NCBI GenBank assembly: GCA_027422505.1
Contig: JAPQWV010000002.1
Span: 23,910,501-23,974,500 of the forward strand
Length of the DNA stretch: 64,000 nt
Source of the DNA: Craterostigma plantagineum
Taxonomy: Eukaryota > Streptophyta > Magnoliopsida > Lamiales > Linderniaceae
Direction: 5' to 3'
The translations under genes and the position numbers were made by a program. Below are positions 23,813 through 34,389 of the stretch, piece by piece. Below the pieces are notes generated by a model that saw only the letters and a program-made list of their open reading frames with translations, made no database searches and had not been told where the DNA came from. Each line of letters starts with the position of its first letter. Position 1 is the first letter of the stretch.

Positions 23813-24595
23813 CAACCTATAATTCCCTTTTTTCTTTCTCTTTTCTCTCTTTCTCTTTCTCTCTCTCCTTTCTCCTCCTCCCTCTCGCGATCTCTCTTCT
23901 CCTCCCACCACCATCACCCCCAAAAACCACCACCATCACCACCCAAATCCGCGGCCGTCACCCCAAAATCCGGCGAACCTCTAAAAACTCCAAGGTATGA
24001 AATTTCTTTTACCCTATTTCGTTTTAATTTGGGGATCTCGTCGAATTCGCTACTTCCATGGTATGAATATTCTTTTTCCGTGTTCTTTACGCGTCATTAT
24101 CGCTATGGGCATGCTTACTTCGTTGAAATTAGCTACGAATTTTCGAATTTTTTACGAACCCTAATTTCAAATTTGGGGCTTTTCGAATTTGGTCCTAATT
24201 TGTGTTGTTCTTGCTCTTTTATGGTCATATGCACGCTAATCACACCTTGGGTATGCTTAATTTTGTGATTTTGTTCATTAATTCGATTTTAGAATGTTGA
24301 ACTCTAATTTCAAAAATTGGGGATTTTTGCGATTGAATAGCGAATATTTGGTGCTTTCTGTGATTTATTTGCCATTGATTCGTCCTTTGCAGTCTAAGGA
24401 TGCGCATAGTCGGGTAAATTTTGAATTCCAAAATGCATAATCTAACTTGCCCACAACATGTTCGACAAAATGCCGCATCGAAATGCTCTTGTGTTCTTAC
24501 TAAGGAATGTTCATTTTATCGCCACTTTGGTCGAGTCGAGCTGCCGCATTTTAAATTGCTATTTTCGGTGAGCTCACATCTCTTTTCTAGGTACT
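23813..24595 (+). other. Leader-like segment with a possible intron upstream of the Athila extra ORF
   Basis: A CT-rich tract (23828-23900) is followed by a Pro/His-codon-rich stretch, a good donor AAG/GTATGA after 23994 and a good acceptor TCTTTTCTAG at 24581-24590, just before an ATG at 24596. The interval 23995-24590 is T-rich like a plant intron. Together with the palindromes upstream, this resembles a promoter, leader and leader intron for the extra ORF. Inference from sequence signals only. Confidence 0.45.
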
Positions 24596-25844
24596 ATGGA
24601 TCGAAGCTGTAACCCCGCTCAGCGTGACCCCGCCTCGCGTCCGCCAGTTCGTCAAGGCGACGGGGGCCGCCGCCGACACTGCTAGAAGCCATGGGTCAAT
24701 TCAATGACAAGCCTCAAACGGCACGATACAATAGGCTAAAAGGAATGGAGTTCATCCTCAAAGACCAGATCGACTACGGCATGCTGGTGAAGCACCACAT
24801 CGACCAGCAAGTCGCCCAATACCTCTCACTCAGTGGATGGACCACCTTCGTGAGCATTGACGAGCCGGCGTACAAGGAGCTCACCCTAGAATTCTTGTCC
24901 ACGTTTTGCTACGATGAATACGGCGACGACACATTCAAATTCTGTGCATTCAACAAAGAGCACATAGTGAGGGTCGACAACCTATGCCGTGCACTTGGAG
25001 TACAAGTGCATTCCCGCAACGGTCCTATTCGACCTACTTTGATCAACCGGGAGGTCGACAGGGTTGCTGGGCTGACATCGCTCGACCAGGCGAGGCAGAA
25101 ATTGAGCCCGAAGACTTCGAAGGCGTCTGCACTCAGGAGCCCAGGACTGCGCTACATCCACCGCCTCCTCACGACCTCGCTCACACCGAGGGGCGAGTAG
25201 CACGGAGCAATCACCCTCCGTGACCTCTTTTATTTAACTAAGCTACAGCGAGGAGAACAGGTCCATTTGGGAATGGCGGTGGCCCACGCCTTAAGTGCTC
25301 AGGTGGAAGCAAGAACCCATGGGAAGATCACCGTGGGAGCACTCATCACTAAGGTCGTCCGGGGACTACGCCTGTGGCCCGCGAACGCACTCGAGATGGA
25401 GATAGTCGGCGAGCGTAATCCCTTGAGGAGATGCTCGTGAAGATGAAGATGCTCGTGAAGGCGCCCACCTGGACTCGCACGCACAAGGTGTATGTCTGGC
25501 ACGAGATGTATCGTGGCCAGACGGACCACGTCGACGTCCCCGCCGACCAGCTCTACCTCGAGGGCCCTTACCTAGTGGTGGTAGACACGACCGCCAGGCC
25601 TTCCTATTCCTTCGACTACCACCCTGGAGAGTCATCCCGCGTTGCCCCCTACGCGTCGACAGCGGACCTTGAAGCGTTGCGCCAGGACATGATACGCACG
25701 AACGCCGACGTGCTGCAACGGGACGGAGTAGTCCGGCGGTATAACGAAGAGACTCGGCACCGACAGGAAGAATACGAGCGCCGGAATGAGGTAGCCCACT
25801 ATCGATACCAAGAAGAGCTAGACCGCTATAACCAGGCCCTATAA
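24596..25844 (+). pseudogene. ATHILA-family extra ORF (env-position protein)
   Basis: The clearest frame (24691-25200) reads KGMEFILKDQIDYGMLVKHH, YLSLSGWTTFVSIDEPAYKE and LTLEFLSTFCYDEY, the ATHILA ORF domain found only in this Gypsy lineage. A second frame (25431-25844) continues with WHEMYRGQTDHVDVPADQLY and a charged, coiled-coil-like end (EETRHRQEEYERRNEVAHYR). Frame breaks lie around 24680 and 25200-25430. The protein occupies the position of env in retroviruses but no signal peptide is visible. Function unknown. Confidence 0.8.
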
Positions 25845-27581
25845 GCCATGGACACGGCGCTCAAGTACTCCCAGCAGTCGATGTCCTTCCTTCGCCCGAG
25901 GCAACCGTCGCCACCGCCGCCACCACCTTAGGGATTTCTCCTTTTATTTTCTAAAGACATTTCGTTTGGTTGAGTAGTCGCGTGTGTTTATTATTATTTT
26001 GTTTCTAACTTTGATGCTTATAACTATGTTTATAGTTAATCTATGACTACTTTCCTTTTTTTCGTCTATTGCTCTCTTTAGCTAGGCCGGGATACGCATA
26101 ACGAGTTACGACACGACCTTCACGCGATCGGTCACGACTACTTCACGACCACGTCACTTATTCGTCAGGGGAGTCCCATTTTTACCTTTTTCCCTTCCTT
26201 TTATAATTTTTACGTTGAGGACAACGTTAGACTTAAGTCTGGGGAGGGGAATTTAGGTTAAGAATGCATGCAAAATTTTTTATGACGTGTCCGTGAGTCA
26301 TTAAGTTCGTTAGAAAGGCATGATTTGTGAAAATCAGGCATGATTATTTGCGCTTATCCCGAGTTGGTCTGCATTTTATGAAATTTCGTGAGCAATGAGG
26401 ATATTGCATGACTGATTGAATCGTGTCTGCCTGAATCGATACAGCACTGCTTTGAGAGATTCGTACACATAACCCTGTTTCGTTGTGAGAGTTTGAGCCT
26501 GACGAGCTTATGCTCATTTTCTTGGTTGTGTGACGTGCCTAGTCTATATCTCTCCAGAACTTGCTTGTCTGTTACGCGTTGAACTGTTTTTGGTGTGTTA
26601 GTGTGGAAATGACGAGGGCATTAGGAATTAAGTCCAGGGACAGATTTCCCTACCATGACTAACCCAATTAGTTAGCCACCTTGGGCCTGAGCCTATTTGT
26701 TTACTTTCCTCGTAAATTATAGAAGCCACCGACCCGCATAAGCCTCAAGAGATTATATGAACCCAAGTTGATTAGAATAGAGCAGCAGTCGAACTTGAGA
26801 GTTACTGTTTCAGTGTATGATTTGATGTTCTCCTCTGCTATTCGTGAAATGACTCGTCCCTTACTTGACCGTTTTCTAAAATGACCCGATCCCTTGCATA
26901 AGCCTGCCCGTAACCCTTTGGCAAGATATAGGTTTTGGTAATAAGTATCCCTAGGTACACGGCATTCGCTGTGACGATGTATTCTTTGCGACAAAAGCCA
27001 AACCTTGATGTTTTTAGGGAATAAGGGCAGTGCACAAAAGTAGAGCGTACCTAAAGTGAAAGGAAAGAAAATGAAAGGGAATTGAGTCGAGAGGGTCTGG
27101 CAGAAAAGTCTAGGATTTCAGAGCGAGAACGTTGATTCTTATGTTGGAGCATGTGATCGTCAGTTTGATCATGCTATGTTCTTTGATATTTCTCGCTAAG
27201 ATTACGTGTTCATTGTACATGCTTGTTGCCTCATAATTACTTGACCCATTCCCCCCGAAAAGACCCTCAGATTTATGCTTGCCACTTTAAATAGTAGAGA
27301 TGCGATTAGCTTGCAAGTTTATAGTAAGGGTGGGACTAGTGCACGAATTGAGCGATTCAGTATATGCTAGCCTATACACTGAGTGATTTTGAGCGAATCC
27401 CTGTGAGGTATGAGTCTCGATTGGCAGTGCGAAGGAAGTTTAGGTCGACAAGTGCAAGTCATCAGTGTGATGTCCATGATTGTTTGCTTGATTTCGTTTC
27501 GTGCTTTCTAGCTTTGATGATAAATTGCGAACAATCGTGCCATTATCTTGATTTGATGCCTTTTCTGACTTCTAATTTACT
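25845..27581 (+). other. Athila 3' noncoding region with an extra PPT-like motif
   Basis: No recognisable protein. At 26212-26250 a motif GAGGACAACGTTAGACTTAA then GTCTGGGGAGGGG strongly resembles the true PPT context at 27582-27615 (GAGGACAAGCAAATGCTTAA then GTGTGGGGAGG). Many elements of this lineage have such an internal copy. The rest is T-rich sequence, with small ORFs that appear random. Confidence 0.55.
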
Positions 27582-27600
27582 TGAGGACAAGCAAATGCTT

Positions 27601-27615
27601 AAGTGTGGGGAGGTT
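27601..27615 (+). other. Polypurine tract of the Athila element
   Basis: AAGTGTGGGGAGGTT directly precedes TGATAAATGC, the start of the 3' LTR. It matches the usual Athila/Tat PPT context. Confidence 0.8.
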
Positions 27616-29051
27616 TGATAAATGCATTCCAATGCGTTTATCGTAGTATTTATTTGGGGTATAATAGAGCTTTAGCAATCAGTTTATGCAATTATTCAAC
27701 ATATTTACACTTATTTTGATATTGAAGGAGCTTAGGACGAGTTTCGGGCGAAAAGGAGCGAAAACGAGGCAAAAACGGCGCGAAAATGAAGAACACTGTC
27801 ATGTGTCACGGCAGTGACACCTTGAGCACAACCACCAGAGACCGAAAGATGATCATGTCACGGCCGTGACGCCACATGCATCTGGCCGTGATTCCAGACA
27901 GAGGCTGACCCAAACTCACTGCCCAAGGTCAGGGCCGTGACTCCTAGTGCTCTAGACCGTGACGAAAGACAGAAAGTTAGATCGAAGAGGGTCACGGCCG
28001 TGACGTTCCACGCAGTTGGCCGTGACGCGTGGCAGTGAATATAGTCGGTGATGCGGCCGTGACGGCCCATGTCTCAGGCCGTGACCGTTGTGAAAATTCT
28101 TATAAAAGCCCGAATTCGAGTCAGAAAGAGGGGACACCTACCAGATATCAACCCTAATCACTTAAGAGACGAAAAAGAGCACAAAAGAACAAGGAAACAC
28201 GTCCCAGAGTGCAAGAGACGGAATTCCACTTAGAATTGAACGAAGAACGAAGATCCTCCCGCGCTACCATTGCAGATCATACGTACATCAAGATTATGAG
28301 TTCTTCGCCTTTAATTCTTATTTCTTTCGTTGTTTTCCTTCCATTATGCGTAGCTAAATTCCTTATGTGTTTGGGATTAGATAAACGTTAGGTTATTTCG
28401 TATTTAAGACGTATGTTTATTGTGACTTGCGTATTCTGACTATTTATTGTTCTTGAATTTGTTACTTCGCTTTAATATGTCTATGTGTTAAAGTGAATGC
28501 ATGGAAAATCGTTTGGGGTGACAGCTAAATAACGATTAGGCCGTACGTAGAAGATAGGAATCGAGTATAGGGCGAAAGCAAATACTCGATCCTCGCTATT
28601 AGTAATTACTGAACTTTAGATCCCCACGAGCGTTTAGGGCGACAACAAATTTTCGGTGGGTAGGAAAATTACTGCGATTTAGTCAAGAATCACGTATGCA
28701 CGATATTTCATTGTCTTAGGCGATCACACCTAGCGGATTCGAATCCCGAGCACATCTTTATTATCTGAAGCTTCTTATCAGTTTTAAGCGTGTTCTTCGA
28801 ATCTCTAGTTGATTTAGGAGTAATTTGTTAGGATAGTTCGTAACATCATCTGCGTATTTTATTTGGTGTAAATATCGAGTCGATAGGTCACTACTAGTAC
28901 TTAATTTATTCCTTATATTCGATACTCGTTTACTCACTTTACTGCAGTAAAAACGATAGGTCCACTGCCTATCGCACGTCCGTGATAGTAATTAGGTATT
29001 CGTTTTATATTATCACTTGTTGTACTTTTCATTCACACCACGTGTCGATCA
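27616..29051 (+). repeat. 3' LTR of the inner Athila element
   Basis: 1436 bp, same ends as the 5' copy. The palindrome array (27796-28086) has two exact copies of TCACGGCCGTGA and lost some sites relative to the 5' LTR; the TATA box is at 28101-28108. It is followed by TAATA (29052-29056), the duplication that rejoins the outer LTR. Confidence 0.92.
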
Positions 29052-29056
29052 TAATA

Positions 29057-30923
29057 CCCGCAAAAATTTAAAGTTGGATTACGATATGAAATTTCAAGAA
29101 AATTTATGAAGAAAATGTTAGGAATAAAATTCTTAAGAAATATTTTTGAACGAAAGTTCGGATGAAACTAAAGTAATAAGATATTCCGGGAAAATATTTG
29201 AAGAGGCCCAAATAATATCTAACCTAAGTAGTTCGGCCCAACTTAATATAAATTTGATAATTAGTAGGTGCAGAAATAATATGGCCCAAGAAGGTTTTCA
29301 TTTGGCCCAAATGATTTAGAAATAATAATAAAAAGACATTCCTTAATTAGGAGGGAAAGCCACATAGGTGTTTGATCACCTTATTAACACTAGGGTGGAA
29401 GCTACCATTGTAAAGAAACACCTAAAGATAATAATAGGGTTAGTTACGTGGGCTATATCTAGTTTAAAACTTAGGCCCAAGGGGTTACGTAAAGTTACTT
29501 AGGCCATGGGAAAAAAATAAAGATAACTAACTTGTCACATCGTTTCTTTTCTTTCAAGGGGAGTAGTATATATCCAATACATTAATAGATAAATCTCCCA
29601 TTTAGCAAAGAGAGAGAAAGCAACGAAAGCATAAGAAAATTGTAAGCTCAACCCTCGTAAACAATTCAAAGGAGGTGAAATAGAAGAGGTAAATATTCTG
29701 TCCGATACTCTCTATATAGAATATGATTATATAAGTGTTTAACTTGCGCAATTAGAGATTAGGTTATTTAAGATTGTGGAATGGTTATGAGGTCTACTTG
29801 ATCTTAATATGTTTTAGGAATGAAGTATATAATGTTTCGTGGATTATAAGCGAGTTGGCAATATAGAATTTCGAAGTAGCCATGTTAAACAAATTCTGGA
29901 TTACTGAAATGAACAAGCTTCGACATTCCCTTAGGTTTTAAAAGTTCCTGATATTCTATTTTATTCAGATATTTCTCGGCAATAATATGTTATTAGCACT
30001 TAGGACCTATTAATGAATATGATATATTAATGATGGTTGAATTTTAGCGTACCGCATTCTGGGTTAGAAATAATTTTCGAAGCTGTGATTCTAATGATAT
30101 ATGAATCTCTACTTTTAGGGTTTTCTGAAAGAATCACTGTTTCTGAAGGAAACGGGCGATTTGTGAGTTAAGCAATCGGGCGAAATCACCTTCGGTCGAT
30201 TAAGGAATTCGCCGAATTAAGAATCGGCCGATAGTAAAATCGCCGAAGTTAAAATCGGGCGTTGACTCGATTCTGACCACAAATGGGGCGATTTAGAGTA
30301 AATCTTAGAATATTATAATCACATTCGGTCGATTGAAGAATTTGCCGAACTAAGCTTTCGGGCGATCCAACATACTTCCAAAATCGGGGTGAACTAGTTG
30401 AGTGGGTTGACCGTTGACTGTTGAATCCAATATATATCTTATACCAGTATAGTTTGAAAATTTGCACATATACTGATAAAATTATTATGTTCAGAGGATC
30501 GATATTTAGGGACTACATCAGACCTCTTATTTGACGATAGCGGGAGGACAAGTTGGTGGATCATCCATCTACAATGCATAAACACAAATGTGATTTATGT
30601 GCTTTTTATGTGATTCGATGATTTCCGTGATTACGTGATTTATGTATTTTACGGACATTTCATGCGAACCATGTTTTTATGTGTTATCACGATTATATGC
30701 AAGACACGTGCATATCACGTCAGATTGAGAGATGGTTTCCACCGTATTGAGACGGTGATGATTCGACGTACGCGAGCGGGGTAGATTGAGGATATTTTTG
30801 ACCTATTATTTGAGGTTGGGCTCGCTGATTACCTGGTGGAGACAGACATGATCGATCTGCCTACTCGAACTTGGTCAATTCGAGGTGCATACCGCCATAT
30901 GAGATACGGGTGTTATCACCCAT

Positions 30924-30958
<35 letters not shown>

Positions 30959-31598
30959 ATACGGGCGTTATTGCCCATGATTTATTGTGGAAGAGACGAC
31001 CTGGTAGTGGCCATTGACGTGATTGATTAGTGCACTACCGGCGTAGCTTACCGCTGATTACGGATATTATCGCCCATGATTTATTGACGGGTGTAATCAC
31101 CCAATTACAGGTGGAATCACGTGACCACCCATGATATTTATTGCGCGTGTGAGCCTGACTTAGGGCCCTGTGTTGTAAGATATGAGATAGGATGTGGAAA
31201 AAAGAAAGAGTGTGCATTGATATGCGAGATATGGGGATTGTGGTTGACTGCACACTTGCATACATGCATTTATTCACCTACTGGGCAAAATTGCTCAGTT
31301 TTTACGTGTTGTAGGTACTGGGTTTGACGCTGCTATGCGTCAAGGCTGAGGCGGCTGGTGGCGGTGCTTCCGAATTTTTAAGGGTGGATCGTTTCATGGA
31401 TGCGACCTGTGGAGCGATGTTAGGGTTTTGTTCTTTTGACATTTTGGGGCTACGCCCTATGTATAGTCTTGAATATCTAGACGATATTTTGTTGTAATAT
31501 ATTTTATTTTAGGAAAAAAAATTTGTTAGACGGGCCTTCCGCGGCTTACGCTGCGGAAATCCGCCACTAACCTTACTTAGAAAATGAGGGTCGCTACA
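29057..31598 (+). repeat. 3' LTR of the outer Gypsy element (interrupted after its first 7 bp)
   Basis: Its first seven bases (TGTAATA) are at 14317-14323; the remainder follows the nested element. It aligns with 9671-12179 and ends GCTACA before the duplication ATACC. It is longer than the 5' copy mainly through an AT microsatellite at 30926-30956 and adjoining sequence. Confidence 0.9.
30926..30956. repeat. (TA)n microsatellite in the outer 3' LTR
   Basis: About 15 TA units, absent at the matching place of the 5' LTR, so it expanded after integration. Confidence 0.9.
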
Positions 31599-32583
31599 AT
31601 ACCCCTGACTGGTCTCGAATCCTTCGTATATTATTATTACGTTTACGAGATGATGCAAGGTGGAAAAATTTAGTGTTTCGATCCCCTTCTCGTAACCAGG
31701 CAATCTTACTTCTTTGTCTCCAATACAATTCGTCTTGTTGCTGTAGATTTATAGGCACGCAGTAGAGATCGTTCACTCGATTTACTTGAGGCTAATATCG
31801 TCCCTTGCTACAGTGCTTGGATATCCTTTTCAAGTGATGCTAATTTCTCATTAACCCCACTGTAATAACATGAACTCCAGTTAGATAGGCGTTGGCAACA
31901 TCTCTGAAAAACCGACCAGATACGGCTGCCAAGGTTTGGAGAATTTTTAGACCAACCCTCCCGGATGATGTCCGCGCATTGATCTTCACATGTCCATCTG
32001 GCTTCGAAGCGAAATGGCCTTTTTCCACGAATGTCGCCACTCGAAGGGTTTGTAGTACGAATGAGAAGGGCATGATGATCTGATGCCAGTGTTCGAATAT
32101 GCATAACATGTGCATGTGGAAACCAATCTGACCATCCATTCGTTGCACACGCTCTATCCAAACGTTCTCGGATCGTGAATGGGTGAATAACATAATTAGT
32201 CCAAGTGAAGTTAGCTTCATCAAACCCTAAATCACAAAGTCCGACATCCATCAGTGCTGATCTGAAATCCTCCATTTGCCACACTGCTCTAGGCCGCCCG
32301 CCCATTTTTCAGTAGGCTCTAATATCTCGTTGAAATTTCCCGCACACAGCCAATGTTGTCTCCCATCCGAGCTTAGACGCTTTAAAAGATCCCAACTCGT
32401 TCATCGCATGGCTGTAACTGGATCACCATAAAACCCGGTGAATTGCCATTGAGTGTTCAGAATCGAATCCAAAATAGTAACATCAATATGAAAGTTAGAG
32501 ACGGACCGAAGATTGACAATAATATCTTTAACCCACAAGAGAGCTAAGCCCAAACCCCTACAGTTCCAGACTAAGAGACTCAT
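31599..32583 (-). pseudogene. LINE ORF2, endonuclease domain and start of RT (5' portion of split LINE)
   Basis: ORF2 starts MSLLVWNCRGLG, the classic plant L1 endonuclease start, but the text jumps directly to LALLWVKDIIVNLRS. About 60 residues, including the region of the catalytic Glu, are missing. Later parts read HIDVTI, QWQFTGFYGDP, GGRPRAVWQMEDFRSALMDV, FTWTN and a final SDHHALL, which holds the last catalytic His motif. The linker to RT reads YWRQRSKIAWLREGDRNTKF. Stops and frameshifts interrupt it. The sequence stops at the outer Gypsy insertion site (31599) and continues at 9670. Confidence 0.85.
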
Positions 32584-32725
32584 GGCGTTCGGCGAGGGAG
32601 TATCGCATTCGATACCCCCTCCGCCGATAGACGAGGATCCTCGAATTCAGAGTTGATGGACATAGGGCCTTTCTTGTTAACACGCGTGGCAGATCCGAGT
32701 CGGGTTTCCTTTTCAAAGATGTAGG

Positions 32726-33960
32726 TTAAATATCTGTGACATGAGTTGGGGTTCGAGCAGCTTGCTTGATATGGCGGAGTTTTGAGCGCTTACTGGGGGA
32801 AACTTTTGGCGATCTAGATATCAGAGAGTTACTTGTTTTAATGGCGTGGGTGATGTTGCTAGAGGAAGACGAACCTGATGTGGCTGGTAAAATTTTATTT
32901 TGGTGTACAGTTGTCCACCCTATGGGAGGAATGGGATCATTGAAAAGTGGTAAGAAAGGTGGTTGTCGGCGAGGTAAGATTGAAAGGAGATTAGACTCTT
33001 TCGGCATATGGCTGTGGTCGGGGATTGGGTTAGGGTTCGAGTGCATAGCGCTGTAGTCGGGCTCATTACAGGGGCATGCGATGTCACTTTGGTGGTCAAA
33101 GGCTTAGTTGTCTGTATAATATATTGACTCTCGAATGAAAGGGCCTAGTCATTGGGAATTAGGACAGGTGATTTAGGTGGCTTAGGTTCCAAAGGCAATG
33201 AAGGGGGTCGGGGAACGTTAGGCTGGTCGGAAGGGGGTCGGGGGGTCGTTTGGACTAAGAGCGCTAGATCCCAGAATCCGATAGGAGCTTAGAGTCTCTT
33301 TTGTCGTGCGTAAAGACGGATCATATTGGAGGTCGCAGCCCGTGAATGTATGATCAAGCATCCCACAGAGATAGCAGAAATTTTGCAGACGCTCGTATCT
33401 AATGTGGATTATAACTTCATTATGACCCGGGGCAGTGATCTTCATGAAACGTCGTAATGGCTTTCGGTTGTCAATCACCACTCGCATTCTAACATTAGCT
33501 TCTGATACCTTGCGAGCATCCTCCAATACTTCAATAAACTGACCCAGATCATTCCCCACGTGAGAGAGTGTGGTAGCTGAATGTGCCCAATATGGCATGT
33601 TTGAAACCTGAATAATGATGGGGCATCCATAAAGGTCAACCAACTCGGGATCCTCCCCATCATGCAATGAAGCCAAAAGGATAGTCTGTTTCTCAAAGGC
33701 CCAAGGGGAGTTCGCTAGAATCCTCCGTCGATCAACCTCATGATAAAAGTTAACCACAAATTGGGCTTTTCCAACCAAGTACATATCCATGCCTCTCACC
33801 GGGTGGAATGACGATTCTAGGGATTGTTTTAACGCATCAAGTTGAACGACCGCCTGGAAAGAATACGACCAACCACTGGAAAAGCCTTCAGTTACGCTTA
33901 TCTATCTCCTCCTCGTCCGACAAAGACAAACATCGCAATTCATCTTCCGTGCATCCATGA
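32726..33960 (-). pseudogene. LINE ORF1 (DUF4283 plus zinc knuckle, Gag-like)
   Basis: From about 33960 the minus strand shows an acidic N-terminus (LRCLSLSDEEEIDK). The main frame (33799-33218) gives VNFYHEVDRRRILANSPWAF and the rest of a DUF4283-like domain, with IRYERLQNFCYLCGMLDHTF then TGC, a CCHC knuckle. A further frame (33046-32726) is Pro/Ser-rich. In plant L1 elements this protein binds the element RNA. Frame shifts around 33800 and 33100 make it a pseudogene. Confidence 0.8.
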
Positions 33961-34389
33961 TAGCAAGGATTGCAGACACCGAGAGAATCACCAGAGTCAG
34001 ATGTTCTGAACTTAGAGCCTATCCTTGTAGCAGTACCTATCAACGATAATCGAAACAAAATTTTAGGAAACTGGAAGTTCCTAATAACTCACACAAAACT
34101 GACCTAAAACCCTAAAAGGAAAGAAAGCAAAAGAGACAAAAGAAACAAAAGGTTAGGGATGAGAGGGAGGGATGAACTGAGAACGTCCGATCAACACAAG
34201 CATGCGGATGTCAGGTTGATAGCCACTCTGTGAAGCCATTGAAGATAAGAGTAAGGAAGATTTTTGAAAACCCTTGTGGGGACGAGAAAGGAGGCTCTCA
34301 AAAAGAGAGAAACCCGTGATACTCTCAAAAGGAGGGAAAGATGCTCTCAAAGACAGAGAAAGAAGCTCTCAAGAGAATTAGATATGCAA
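33961..34389 (-). other. LINE 5' UTR region
   Basis: On the minus strand this is rich in TTTGAGAG-type repeats and lacks a conserved protein. The true LINE 5' end and its target duplication could not be fixed, because the 3' end of the element is lost. The 65-codon ORF within it shows no known domain. Confidence 0.35.

Larger units (their letters stand above)
14324..29051 (+). mobile_element. Inner Athila-type Gypsy retrotransposon, nested in the outer element
   Basis: 14.7-kb element with LTRs of 1459 and 1436 bp, TG...CA ends and target duplication TAATA at 14319-14323 and 29052-29056. Order: LTR, TGGCGTCGTTGTCGAGAA primer site, gag (split by a solo LTR), protease, RT, RNase H, integrase, a long spacer with palindromes, an ATHILA-family extra ORF, PPT, LTR. 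The primer site, the GGGAGGCAACCC motif and the extra ORF identify the Athila lineage. Most domains can still be read but each carries frameshifts or stops, so it is not autonomous now. Confidence 0.92.
9671..31598 (+). mobile_element. Outer Gypsy LTR retrotransposon, internally deleted, inserted in the LINE
   Basis: Two long terminal repeats beginning TGTAATACCCGC and ending GCTACA bound the element. The target duplication ATACC is at 9666-9670 and 31599-31603. Order: 5' LTR, tRNA-iMet PBS, gag, protease, a few codons of RT, a remnant of the pol end, PPT, 3' LTR. RT, RNase H and integrase are gone, so it could move only in trans. The nested Athila element (14324-29051) sits seven bases inside the 3' LTR. 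In the first 250 aligned bases of the LTRs I count about 14 substitutions, so the insertion is old. The knuckle-bearing gag fits a Gypsy, but the clade cannot be given without RT. Confidence 0.9.

Noticed and set aside
30836..31030. 64-codon ORF on the + strand
   Set aside because: Lies in the outer 3' LTR and runs through the TA microsatellite; not coding.
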